In this document: positions 25,538-34,149 of the stretch, one piece after another
Layout of the letters: each line of letters opens with the position of its first letter
How positions within the stretch are numbered: the stretch's first letter is position 1
Origin: Steinernema hermaphroditum
Taxonomy: Eukaryota; Nematoda; Chromadorea; Rhabditida; Steinernematidae
DNA: 64,000 bases
NCBI GenBank assembly: GCA_030435675.1
Contig: CM059622.1
Coordinates: 16,182,001-16,246,000, forward strand
Reading direction: 5' to 3'
Notes under the pieces: model-generated
Database searches by the model: none
What the model was told of the DNA's origin: nothing
What the model saw: only the letters and a program-made list of their open reading frames with translations
Made by a program: the position numbers and the translations under genes

Positions 25538-26707
25538 ATGAGAGTCATCCTTGTCCTTGCAGTCCTGTGGACAGCTTCCCTAGCGTTCCTCGTGGAGAAG
25601 GTCGAGGAGCCTTCAGTCTTTCCCGAAAGCTATGAGGCCTTCATGGAATTGGGCCAAAAAGCGGCCATTCACCTCAACGAATCACGTCTGGTAGGTGTAA
25701 ATTTGAGAAGATGGACATGCCCTTCTAGGTCTTTGGCGGCCAACGCGCCGGTCTTGGCTACTTCCCATACGAAGCTTTCCTCAGCTACCAGAGTAGTAAA
25801 GGTGGTAGCTACATCTGCGGAGCCTCTTTGGTCACCACCACTCATGTCATCACTGCCGCTCACTGTGCCTACGACTTGGTTGCAGGAAAACTCCTCTTCG
25901 GCACGGTCAATCTCCAGCAGCAAGGTCCCAACACCCAGGCCCGGAAGATCACTAACAAGATCGTACATACTGGATATGTGCCCGGACAGAATGGAATCCA
26001 CAACGACATCGCCATCTTAGAGGTATGTCGAGTTTCCATAACAAAATATAGCTTGGATTGACGATACTTATGGTGAGGTCTCGTGCATCCAGGGACATGC
26101 ATAAACTTTTTTAAAACCTCGATTGATTTCTGCGAAACTTGTAACTTCCCTTTGTTTCAGTTCAGTCCCGCCGTTAGCCTCAATAAGGACGTCCAAATCG
26201 TGAAGATCCCATCGAACGACGCCCCGGTTCTCTCTTCTGGAAAAGCCATCGTCTCCGGCTTCGGAACCTACACCTGTAAGCCAAAATTGTTGTAATGCAC
26301 ATGCACTCTATATGTGTTTAGTCCGTGGAGGCCAGTCCGTGACCAGCCAGCAAATGCTCTACGCCGAGGTTGACCTCGTTCAGAAGGCCACGTGCCGTCA
26401 GCGCTGGCGCGGCGTTCCCATCGTCGACAGCCAGCTCTGCGCCGGATCCCGTGGGAAGGGCGTCGGACCTGGCGATAGCGGAGGACCCATCCAGGTCAAA
26501 CACAACGGTCAGCTCTACCAAGTCGGGCTGTCGTCTTTCGTTGCATCCGATGAGCGTATGATGCAGTACGGTCAGGACCAGATTCCGAACGTCTTCACGC
26601 GCGCTTCGTCGTTCTGCACCTTCATCAGTCAGGGCACTCGAGGAGGATTTCGATGCGTCGATGCCAACGGCGCTGGAGCTGGCGACTGTCGTCCTTCTGG
26701 GCGTTAG
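25538..26707 (+). CDS. Secreted S1 serine protease, paralogue A (315 aa)
   Basis: Four exons: 25538-25690, 25729-26022, 26161-26275, 26322-26707. The protein has a signal peptide (MRVILVLAVLWTASLAFL), an unusually long acidic propeptide of about 30 residues, then VFGGQRAG as mature start; the first intron lies exactly at that boundary. The triad is intact: TAAHC, HNDIAILE, GDSGGP. Cysteines of the 42-58 and 168-182 disulphides are visible (YICG/AAHC and ATCRQ/QLCAG), but C191 and its partner C220 are both absent (GVGPGDSGG; GLSSFVAS). Position 189 is Gly. An enzyme with altered substrate preference is likely, possibly digestive. The gene faces paralogue B across an SL1 gene pair. The promoter has ATAAAAGAAGG about 40 bases upstream of the start codon. 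Confidence 0.88.
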
Positions 26708-26829
26708 ATCTTGTACTATATTTGTATAACCATGTGTATAATGTATAACCGATAAAGAAGAAGTATTTCACAGCATACTTTTTTGCACAATTACTAGTTG
26801 TACACCTTCCGTCAAGCATTTTCTTATAA
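26708..26829. other. 3' UTR of protease A and 3' flank of SL1 gene
   Basis: A TACTATATTTGTATA stretch and a GATAAAGAAGAAG motif (variant polyadenylation signal) are shared with the 3' UTR of paralogue B. The block GTACACCTTCCGTCAAGC before the SL1 gene is also found, inverted, after the SL1 gene ending at 34149. Confidence 0.5.
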
Positions 26830-26923
26830 GCATCTCGAAGGAGACGCAGTTCCAAAATTTATCTCGCCACTTTCATTTGAAAGAGCGGATCTAATGTTTA
26901 CCTCAAACTTGGGTAATTAAACC
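26830..26923 (-). ncRNA. SL1 spliced leader RNA
   Basis: Read on the minus strand from 26923, the sequence begins with the exact 22-nt nematode SL1 leader (26923-26902), followed at once by the donor GTAAAC. Then come an internal stem-loop, the Sm-type site ATAAATTTTGGAAC, and a terminal hairpin GCGTCTC-CTTC-GAGATGC. Length, order and Sm site match C. elegans SL1 RNA. The RNA donates its leader to pre-mRNA 5' ends by trans-splicing. It is divergent from the SL1 gene at 27178. Confidence 0.97.
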
Positions 26924-27177
26924 GACGACGGAGAGGTGTGGAGGCACTTGTGCCGGGAGCGACTATTGCGTTGCAGTGCTGTAGGGTGTCTACTCCAGAT
27001 ACGCAGAGAAATGTCTCGCACTGGCCGCGTCGCTTCTCCGCGCGCAAAAGAGCAACACCGACCATAACTTACGCTGCAGTCGCGATAGATTTCTCTTTTT
27101 CTCTGCATTAGGCATTCCACAGCGCTGCGACGAGACGGTCCCTCCCCACACAAGTGCCTCCACACCGCATCATCGTC
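26924..27177. promoter_or_regulatory. Bidirectional SL1/SL1 promoter (254 bp, palindromic)
   Basis: This 254-bp spacer separates two divergent RNA starts and is a near palindrome. On the plus side, CGGTCCC begins at 27136, 42 bases before the RNA start, inside a longer conserved block (GACGAGACGGTCCCTCCCC then ACACAAGTG). The U1 and U5 genes here carry the same core at the same distance, so it is the proximal sequence element (PSE) of snRNA-type genes. The minus-strand arm holds the diverged copy AATAGTCGCTCCC. An 82-codon open frame across the spacer is a by-product of the palindrome. Confidence 0.85.
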
Positions 27178-27272
27178 GGTTTAATTACCCAAGTTTGAGG
27201 TAAACATTAGATCCGCTCTTTCAAATGGAAGTGGCGAGATAAATTTTGGAACTGCGTCTCTTTAGAGATGCT
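27178..27272 (+). ncRNA. SL1 spliced leader RNA
   Basis: The leader is exact at 27178-27199 with donor GTAAAC; an internal hairpin follows (about 27209-27238, with GGAAGTGGC). The Sm-type site ATAAATTTTGGAAC lies at about 27240-27253 and the terminal hairpin GCGTCTC-TTTA-GAGATGC ends at 27272. Divergent partner of the SL1 gene at 26923. Confidence 0.97.
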
Positions 27273-27471
27273 TATAAGAATTGTATCACCAGAAACCGAT
27301 CAAACAGATCAATTTTAGCACCGCGTCCGGAGAGGAACGCTCACAATAAGATAGTGATCAAGCTGCACATAACTGTAAGAACTGTAAGATGACATGCTTC
27401 TTCTTCATTGGTTACACATATTGACTATACAAATATAATACAACGTCTAATGCCCTGACGGACGGCGGCCG

Positions 27472-28566
27472 TTATCCGTTGACATGGGCGCATCGGAATC
27501 CGCCTCGAGTGCCCTGACTGATGAAGGAGCAGAACGACGAAGCGCGCGTGAAGACATTCGGAATCTGGTTTTGTTCGTATTGCATCTTGTAGTTATCGGC
27601 CACAACGAAAGACGACAGCCCGACTTGGTAGAGCTGGCCGTTGTGTTTGACCTGGATGGGTCCTCCGCTGTCGCCGGGTCCGACGCCCTTTCCACGGGAT
27701 CCGGCGCAAAGCTGGCTGTCGATAATGGCACCGCCCCAACGCTGCCGGCACGTGGCCTTCTGGACGAGGTCAACCTCGGCGTAGAGCATTTGCTGGCTGG
27801 TTACGGACTCTTCTCCGCGGACTAAAGGCATACAAAGTGCATGTGTGGAACAACGAATGCTTACAGGTGTAAGTTCCGAAACCGGAGACGATGGCTCTTC
27901 CAGAAGAGAGAATCGGGGCGTCGTTTGATGGAATCTTTACGATTTTGACGTACCTATTGAGCCTAACAGCGGGACTGAACTGAAACGTGGGGAAGTTATA
28001 GGTTTCGAAGCAGACAAGCCCAACCGAGGCGTGTGACAAGTTTGTACATATCCCCCAATGCGTAAGAGCTCGACATACCTCTAATATGGCGATGTCGTTG
28101 TGAACTCCACTCTGTTCGGGCACATATCCAGTATGTACGATCTTGTGAGTGATCGTTCGGGTCTGAGCGTTGGGACCTTGCTGCTGGAGATTAACCGCAC
28201 CGAAGAGGAGTGTTCCTCCAGTCAAGTCGTAGGCACAGTGAGCGGCAGTGATGACATGAGTGGTGGTGACCAAAGAGGCTCCGCAAATGTAGCTTTGGCC
28301 GTCACGGCTCTGGTAAGTAAGGAAAGCTTCGTAGGGGAAGTCGCCAAGCCGAGCGCGTCGGCCGCCAAAGACCTAGAAGGGAGTGTCCACAGTCTCAAAT
28401 TTAGACCTACCAGACGTGATTCGTTTAGGTGAATGGCCGCCTTTTGGGCCAGTTCCATGAAGGCCTTATGACTCTCGGGAAAGGCCAAAGGCTCCTCGAC
28501 CTTCTCTACGAGGAACGCTAGAGAAACTGCCAATAGGACTACAAGGACAAGGATGACTCTCATCAT
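27472..28566 (-). CDS. Secreted S1 serine protease, paralogue B (304 aa)
   Basis: Four exons on the minus strand: 28566-28411, 28372-28079, 27979-27865, 27821-27472. Intron positions and phases are the same as in paralogue A, and exons 2 and 3 are the same length. Signal peptide (MMRVILVLVVLLAVSLAFL), acidic propeptide, VFGG mature start, and triad TAAHC / HNDIAILE / GDSGGP are all present. As in A, C191/C220 are missing and position 189 is Gly. The C-terminus stops earlier (...RCAHVNG), losing the Gly/Arg-rich tail of A. The promoter has GGATATAAAAGAAGG near 28596-28610, matching A. A and B are mirror images about a centre near 27051. Confidence 0.88.
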
Positions 28567-28846
28567 TGGTGAGCTGATCTAGGCGGTTCATGGCCTTCTT
28601 TTATATCCGACTGATACGGGGCCTCGTGAAAACAACATCAGTTCGTTCAAACAACATTCTAAAGGACACTGTTAGTGATCAGAAGACAATGTACTTTTTA
28701 AGTGCGACAGTGCTGATAATACGTAAGATATTAAGAAAGTGCGCGAGAAAAACATGACTATTTCGAGCACATAACAATGTGTTAACTTGACACAATGCTG
28801 GTACATTCAAATATGTACGTTCTACTTTGGCTTCCACAGATCGACT

Positions 28847-29846
28847 ATGGATACCATATCGCAACTCTTCATCGAAGCCGTCATCGATTTGAACTGTAGC
28901 ACGTCTGATAGGTCCAACTTCGCGAAACTCTCTTCGTACTGGGGAGATCGCGCAACCTATGTCATCAAGAATCGAATCGAAATCGCCCTATACATCAATT
29001 TCGCACCAAAGAAAGGAAAACGCCGATTGGAACGCAACAGGGAGCAGCTTTACTATGGATTCTATCGCGGTGTACAGAATGTCTCCAAGCAAGTATTTGA
29101 CGATCCTCGACGTCATGCCATTACGAACATCAATGTCTACGAATACTACCGTACCAACCGCTTCCTCTGCAAGAGGATGACCGCTGACGATGCTGAAAAA
29201 CTAAAGCAGATTCTGGTCAACAATTGTCAACCTATTGAAATCCTCCATTTCGAGCAATTTCCATTTAGAGAGAGCGGTGAATTTTGGGATCTTATAGACG
29301 TCATCCCGGCTATAAGGAGATTCGAACAAGGAGCTAATGTGCACCACAACGTGCAGAGGATGAACGAATCCATCAAGAAGCTATGCGCAGGAGGTTGCTT
29401 AGAGTATTGGAAAAACGAATGGATGGATCGACAACCCACTGGGACTCGACTTCGTTAACCTCTACGACATGACAGAAGGACCCCGAACAACAAATCATGC
29501 TGAAGCCTACCATAGCGCACAGCGCCATTATTGGCGATCTCCACATATGCCACTAGGAGAATGGCTAGCTACGTTCCAGAATGTACAGCATGCGGAGGAA
29601 ACGAGGATCCGAGATGTCCTCCTGCTAAGGATCGAACCCCGTCCTCGCCATCCTACAGCAATTGCGAACGACGAGAAGCTGCAAGAAGCCCGCAGGAGAT
29701 TGGAAGACATACTGGATTCCGGCACAAGCGTCGAAGAATTTTGGGAATTCGTCGAAAAGTATCTGACAAGAGTAGGAGCAGTAATAGGATATAATGTCCA
29801 AAGGGACCAGGACACCTCAGAAGAACTGCTCACTACAGAATCTTAA
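28847..29846 (+). pseudogene. MULE-transposase-like gene with a frameshift
   Basis: Two long frames follow each other: 28847-29458 (204 codons) and a second frame open through 29846. The second contains EGPRTTNHAEAYHSAQRHYW, which looks like the C-terminal region of MULE-type transposases (TNNxxEGxH-like block followed by a helical tail). The first frame ends ...LEYWKNEW, and the second frame, read slightly upstream of its first ATG, gives GWIDNPLGLDFVNLYDM. The natural join is therefore near 29415-29425, beside an AAAAA run, suggesting a one-base indel or an assembly error. The N-terminal half (VYEYYRTNRFLCKRM...) resembles nothing I can name firmly; a nematode F-box-associated domain is one option. 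It lies inside the snRNA island. Confidence 0.5.
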
Positions 29847-30148
29847 TATTTATAGTCCCGAATTGTATAGTATGCATTGAGTAAATTATTACATTCCAAG
29901 ATTGCGCACAGAAAATTACGCAAGTTCGCGCGAAACTAATGCCATTTAAAACCGATGCCACATTCGCGCAAACTGACCGATTTTGATTCGCGCAAACTGA
30001 CCGTTCGCGCAAACTGACCGGGTGTCTTTCTTATACGCATACCCCAGATGACTGCCATTTCTACGCGTATTCTTTTGGCCTAAACGACCACAGACTCTTG
30101 GGACGGTTGACGATGGCCCAAAACTAATTTAGGTACCAGGTAGTCTTA
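29847..30148. other. Short spacer with CGCGCAAACTGACCG repeats
   Basis: Between the broken MULE-like gene and the next MITE, the phrase TTCGCGCAAACTGACCG occurs twice close together (about 29961-30020) with a partial third copy. No gene is seen. Confidence 0.5.
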
Positions 30149-30649
30149 CAAGGGAACATCCCCAAGTGTCCGACGAGTTAGGAGCTGAGATGTGGCGCGG
30201 CTTGTAGACGGTCTTCTAACTAAGAAAACGCACATAATCTCATCGGCCATAAATCAGTCGGGCTACCATAAAGATGGTCATGAAGTTGCAAGGTCTCCTG
30301 GTGCGATGTCCCTGACTAGTCAGAATATACGGTATTTTTGTCCGATTTTGGACGGGGTTTTTAAGGATTTCGGCATTTAGAGCCAAAATTAACATTACCA
30401 GTTAACAACCATGTTCTTTTAGCAAGAAAAGGGGTCAAAAAATGACAAAAAAACTGACAAAAATACCGTATATTCTGACTAGTCAGGGACATCGCACCAG
30501 GAGACCTTGCAACTTCATGACCATCTTTATGGTAGCCCGACTGATTTATGGCCGATGAGATTATGTGCGTTTTCTTAGTTAGAAGACCGTCTACAAGCCG
30601 CGCCACATCTCAGCTCCTAACTCGTCGGGCACTTGGGGATGTTCCCTTG
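30149..30649. mobile_element. Palindromic MITE with CAAGGGAA ends and TTA duplication
   Basis: Left arm about 30149-30345 and right arm about 30455-30649 are near-perfect inverted copies. The ends CAAGGGAACATCCCC...GGGGATGTTCCCTTG are flanked by TTA on both sides (30146-30148, 30650-30652). Ends and duplication match the element at 6652-7524, so both belong to one family even though their interiors differ. The right end lies directly beside the truncated 3' end of an SL1 gene. Confidence 0.87.
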
Positions 30650-30663
30650 TTAGTCAATTTTCG

Positions 30664-30737
30664 TTCCAAAATTTATCTCGCCACTTCCATTTGAAAGAGC
30701 GGATCTAATGTTTACCTCAAACTTGGGTAATTAAACC
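30664..30737 (-). ncRNA. SL1 RNA gene lacking its 3' hairpin
   Basis: The leader is exact (30737-30716), the donor GTAAAC and internal stem-loop are intact, and the Sm-type site ATAAATTTTGGAAC is present. The terminal GCGTCTC...GAGATGC hairpin found in every other copy is missing: similarity ends after GGAAC and unrelated sequence leads to the MITE. Its promoter still pairs with a complete U1 gene. It may be non-functional or give an unstable transcript. Confidence 0.88.
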
Positions 30738-30983
30738 GACGACGTTGTGGTGCGGAGGCACTTGTGCGGGGAGCAACTATCTCGTTGCAGCGCTGTGAGG
30801 TTCCTAGTCCAGAGAAACAAAGAAATGCGGTGCGAGTCGTGATCGGCGGCGCTCTCGCTGTCGAAGCAATGCGAACGAGTAGTTTTTTGTGGGTCATTTC
30901 TCTGCTTCCCTGGGGTGGACACTGCGCACCGTTGCAACAAAACGGTCGCTCCCCACATAAGTGGCCAGCACTGGACGACTCAT
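30738..30983. promoter_or_regulatory. Bidirectional SL1/U1 promoter (246 bp)
   Basis: Between the divergent SL1 (30737) and U1 (30984) starts. On the U1 side CGGTCGC begins at 30943, 41 bases before the start, followed by TCCCCACATAAGTG, nearly the same as in the SL1 promoters. The last 45 bases before U1 (ending GACTCAT) are shared with the second U1 gene. The SL1 side has the GGAGCAACTATCTCGTTGCA version of the same element on the minus strand. Confidence 0.83.
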
Positions 30984-31146
30984 AAACTTACCTGGCTGGG
31001 ATCTCCCCGCGATCAGCAAGGCGGGGAATCCATGGCGAGGCTGGGACATTGCACTTTCGCTCCCGGCTGACCCGTGTGGCAGCTCCGAGTTGGAGTTGGC
31101 CAACAGCTAAATTTTTGAGTCAGGGGACAGCGTTCGCGCTTCCCCG
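30984..31146 (+). ncRNA. U1 snRNA
   Basis: The RNA begins AAACTTACCTGGCTGGG, the conserved U1 5' end that pairs with 5' splice sites. Downstream are the U1 landmarks GATCAGCAAGGCGGGG, GGCGAGGCTGGGACATTGCA (stem-loop II region), the Sm-type site TAAATTTTTGAGTC and the closing hairpin GCGTTCGCGCTTCCCC. At about 163 nt it matches the nematode length. It is the 5'-splice-site recognition RNA of the spliceosome. Confidence 0.96.
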
Positions 31147-31289
31147 CATAAATCATTTAATGTGGTCGGACGGGATCGCCGGCTTTCCCTTTTTTTAATG
31201 ATTTTTTGTGATTTTTTCAAACAGCCATACAATAGACTTAAACGGCAGTGTTCCCTTTTGCTAAGCGAGAAAGTCAAAACGAACTTTTT

Positions 31290-31375
31290 CTCTGTCTTCT
31301 CTGCCGTGGACACATCACACCGCCCCGTAGCGACGGTCGCATTTGCATGGCGTCGATCGGAGAAGATCGGTCGTC
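31290..31375 (+). promoter_or_regulatory. U5 snRNA promoter with PSE
   Basis: CGGTCGC begins at 31334, 42 bases before the U5 start, preceded by CCGCCCCGTAGCGA. A TTTGCATGGCGTCG block follows. Both U5 copies in the window keep this arrangement; in the second copy the core reads CGGTGGC at the same distance. Confidence 0.75.
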
Positions 31376-31495
31376 AGTCTCTGGAGTCGACGCAGTTAAC
31401 CGAGAAATTCTTTCGCCTTTTACTAAAGAATTCCGTGCGTCGACTCACTTTATGAGTTTATCTCAATTTTTGGAGTCCCGATCGCAAGAGAGGGA
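31376..31495 (+). ncRNA. U5 snRNA
   Basis: It contains the invariant U5 loop 1, CGCCTTTTACTAAAG, inside a long stem (GAATTCTTT...; GTCGACGC pairs with GCGTCGAC). Next come the Sm site CAATTTTTGGAG and a terminal hairpin ending GAGAGGGA. It starts with AGTCTCTGGAG like other U5 RNAs; the length is about 120 nt. U5 aligns the exons in the spliceosome. Confidence 0.95.
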
Positions 31496-31720
31496 TAATT
31501 AATGAATACATAAATAAGGAGCCACTGGTCATTGGAAAGAAAAGTGTATACGCTCTTTACAGACCGTTTGAATCATTCTCATAGAAAGTGAGAGAAGATG
31601 AGACGTGTGAAAGGCCACCTCTAAATAACACTGGTGAAGATGAAAAGAACAGCCGATGTTAAAGATTGACGTTCCCCTTGTGATTTACACAAATTCAGCA
31701 CGGCTCAATACAAAAAGATT

Positions 31721-31791
31721 TGCATCGGCCGGGAATCGAACCCGGGCCGGCCGCGTGGCAGGCGAGCATTCTACCACTGAACCACCAATGC
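31721..31791 (-). tRNA. tRNA-Gly(GCC)
   Basis: 71 nt. Anticodon loop CTGCCAC gives anticodon GCC; A box TGGTTCAGTGGTAG and B box GGTTCGATTCC are intact. The acceptor stem contains a T-G pair, and there is one C-C mismatch at the base of the anticodon stem relative to the other two copies. This one may be weaker or drifting. A T-run terminator follows on the minus strand. Confidence 0.9.
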
Positions 31792-31921
31792 TCTCATTGG
31801 TCTGTGTCGTCCGTCGATATCCCACCAAAACACCACCCGAAAACGTAAACAACTACTTTGTGCTTATAGATCTGTAATCGCCAAGGAGCGAAGTGTTGGC
31901 GAATTTCTTAAATAGGTGCAG

Positions 31922-32180
31922 AGATGGAATACCGGACGCAGCGATTGAAACGGTTATGGAGAAAATAAACAGGAATATCCGGGGCTAAATTAGCTTCGCG
32001 GGTGTGCCGGGTTGATTGAAAAAGCTACACATTAAACCGCTTCTGACGTGTAGCTCTTTGTCCCAAAGTGTAGTTCAATTATTTGTCTACACTGTGCGCA
32101 CCGGCGAAGCTAAGTTACCTCCGATATTCCTGCTTATTTTGTCCATAACCGTTTCAATCGCTGCGTCTGGTATTCCATCT
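31922..32180. mobile_element. Short inverted-repeat element (MITE)
   Basis: The left arm (AGATGGAATACCGGACGCAG and inward) and the right arm (ending ACCAGACGCAGCG-type complement, ...TATTCCATCT at 32180) are inverted copies of about 85 bp separated by about 90 bp. There is no coding sequence. The minisatellite begins immediately after its right end. Confidence 0.8.
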
Positions 32181-32181
32181 T

Positions 32182-32411
32182 AAGGCGCAGAACCACTTCG
32201 GCGCAGACCTACTTAGGGCGGAGAACCACTTAAGGCGCAGAACCACTTAGGGCGCAGAACCACTTAGGGCGCAGAACCACTTAGGGCGCAGAACCACTTC
32301 GGCGCAAAACCACTTAGGGCGCAGAACCACTTAAGGCGCAGAACCACTTCGGCGCAAAACCACTTAGGGCGGAGAACCACTTAGGGCGCAGAACCACTTA
32401 GGGCGCAGAAC
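32182..32411. repeat. Minisatellite, 16-17-bp unit, about 13.7 copies
   Basis: Unit AGGGCGCAGAACCACTT, with variants AAGGCGC..., CGGCGCA... (one base shorter) and a GGAGAA form. The variants recur in a pattern, suggesting duplication of multi-unit blocks. It abuts the right end of the preceding MITE. Confidence 0.93.
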
Positions 32412-32537
32412 AAGGTCGCGTGTTTGACACCGCCCAGTGTCTTTAACGTGCCATAAGCAGACGTGTGACAACACGACGGAAACGCTGACGACTGTTGTCA
32501 CGATTCGTCCCTCGTCAGGACTTTTGTCTCATAAGAT

Positions 32538-33196
32538 ATGCCGGCGAGAACATGTGGCGTAAAGCCTGAGCTACCCATAATCGCCGCCGAAGCTGATGAA
32601 CAGCCTACCGTTGTTGATGAGTGAGTGTTTTGAATTTGCACGTTTAAGCGTAATTGTTTTAGCATTCAAAAGAAACCCGACGAAAAAGAAGAGATCCTGT
32701 TCGAGGAGGCTTCTACAAAACGGACACGGACGAAAACAACCGGAAAAGGAGCTTACATGCATGGAGGCTTCACTTATCGGCGCGATCGAGAACTTAGAAA
32801 GCAACCTGGGAAGATATCGTTCAGATGCGTCGATCGTCAATGCTCTTCTCGAGCTCATATAGACTCTATTACTCACAGAGGACGCGTTGTAGTGCCTCAT
32901 AACCATGGGCCCGATATGGTTGATAAACAGGTAATATTCCTTTCTTCTTGCCAAACAAACTGAAATCGCCTGTGATTGTTGAGATCCGCCTTGCCCATGA
33001 CCAGCTTGAGCAGATGGCGCGTACGTCCGCGTCGACGACCTCTGACGCTCTTGCAAATAGGAATGCCGTCATTGCTATTCGTAGCAACCTGTCCGCAGAA
33101 GCGTTAACCCGTGCAACAGATTCTTCCGCTTTTACGCGATGGTTTCAACGTCGGCGTCACAAAATTCGTCTTTCTTATCATTGTCCCAATCAGTAG
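32538..33196 (+). CDS. FLYWCH-type zinc finger protein (187 aa)
   Basis: Three exons: 32538-32620, 32663-32930, 32984-33196. Residues about 59-113 look like a FLYWCH domain: a GGFTYRRDREL start, the FRCVDRQC cysteine pair, hydrophobic VVVP and the closing HNH. The order C-x4-C...H-x-H fits the fold, although the usual W before the first Cys is F. FLYWCH domains bind DNA; in worms they occur in transcription regulators and in MULE-type transposons. The N-terminus is acidic then Lys/Thr-rich; the C-terminus is Ala/Ser-rich with a basic end (WFQRRRHKIR). The last acceptor could also be at 33001. A host regulator or a piece of a transposon are both possible; the broken MULE-like gene 3 kb away makes the second plausible. 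Confidence 0.65.
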
Positions 33197-33429
33197 TTGT
33201 TTTTTGTTAACGTTATAAATTTTTGATTTCAAAATTTAATGTTGTGACACCGGATTTTTGTTCTCGCCTTCGTCGGTATATCTTATAAGACGGCGGTGCT
33301 CGTTTGCGCTCCGAAGCGATGCGGTCTTTTCGTGTGATAGATTTCTCTGCTTCTCTGGAGTAGGCACCCCACAGCGCTGCAGCGAGACAGTCGCTCCCCA
33401 TACAAGTGCCTCGGTACCAGGTCATCGTC
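33197..33429. promoter_or_regulatory. Upstream region of the SL1 gene at 33430
   Basis: CAGTCGC begins at 33388, 42 bases before the SL1 start, inside GAGACAGTCGCTCCCCA-TACAAGTG, so the PSE is present with one core change. Unlike the other SL1 promoters, no divergent RNA gene is visible on the other side: the region runs into the FLYWCH gene's 3' end. A TTATAAGATATA sequence lies at about 33281-33292. Confidence 0.65.
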
Positions 33430-33523
33430 GGTTTAATTACCCAAGTTTGAGGTAAACATTAGATCCGCTCTTTCAAATGGAAGTGGCGAGATAAATTTTG
33501 GAACTGCGTCTCTTTGGAGATGC
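33430..33523 (+). ncRNA. SL1 spliced leader RNA
   Basis: The leader is exact at 33430-33451, donor GTAAAC, Sm-type site ATAAATTTTGGAAC, terminal hairpin GCGTCTC-TTTG-GAGATGC. It is tail-to-tail with the SL1 gene at 33801. Confidence 0.96.
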
Positions 33524-33707
33524 ATATGAATAAGTACATAAGTAAGTACCTTTCTCCGATTCTTACTATGTTTTGAATGAAAGATAGAACAGTCGAAGAA
33601 GCCTCCGTCGTGTGCTAACCAAGCTTGGCTCCTAAAACGCAGCAGATCTCTCTTTTTCAAATTGCTCTACTTACCGTCTAGAACAGCGCTTTGTGTTATG
33701 ATTATAA

Positions 33708-33801
33708 GCATCTCGAAAGAGACGCAATTCCAAAATTTATCTCGCCACTTTCATTTGAAAGAGCGGATCTAATGTTTACCTCAAACTTGGGTAATTAAAC
33801 C
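33708..33801 (-). ncRNA. SL1 spliced leader RNA
   Basis: Read from 33801 on the minus strand: exact leader (33801-33780), donor GTAAAC, Sm-type site ATAAATTTTGGAA, terminal hairpin GCGTCTC-TTTC-GAGATGC. Divergent from the SL1 gene at 34056. Confidence 0.96.
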
Positions 33802-34055
33802 GACGTCGATATGGTGTGGAGGCACTTGTGCCGGGAGCGACTATTGCGTTGCAGTGCTGTAGGGTGTCTACTCCAGATACGCAGAGAAATCTTTCGCACT
33901 GGCCGCGTCGCTTCTCCGCGCGCAAAAGAGCAACACCGACCATAACTTACGCTGCAGTCGCGATAGATTTCTCTTTTTCTCTGGATTAGGCAACCCACAG
34001 CGCTGCGACGAGACGGTCCCTCCCCACACAAGTGCCTCCACACCACATCATCGTC
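33802..34055. promoter_or_regulatory. Bidirectional SL1/SL1 promoter (254 bp)
   Basis: Same length and near-identical sequence as the spacer at 26924-27177, including the plus-side CGGTCCC at 34014, 42 bases before the SL1 start, and the minus-side AATAGTCGCTCCC. Small differences occur mainly next to the start sites. Confidence 0.85.
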
Positions 34056-34149
34056 GGTTTAATTACCCAAGTTTGAAGTAAACATTAGATCCGCTCTTTC
34101 AAATGGAAGTGGCGAGATAAATTTTGGAACTGCGTCTCTTTCGAGATGC
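34056..34149 (+). ncRNA. SL1 RNA with a variant last leader base
   Basis: The first 21 leader bases are canonical, but base 22 (34077) is A instead of G, so the donor context changes from GAG|GTAAAC to GAA|GTAAAC. The rest of the RNA is intact: Sm-type site ATAAATTTTGGAAC and terminal hairpin GCGTCTC-TTTC-GAGATGC. The copy at 35499 carries the same variant. Confidence 0.95.

Noticed and set aside
26823..27279. MITE interpretation of the recurring palindromes at 26.8-27.3, 33.7-34.15 and 35.4-35.85 kb
   Set aside because: The arms contain the full SL1 leader, donor, Sm-type site and 3' hairpin, so they are divergent RNA gene pairs and not transposons.
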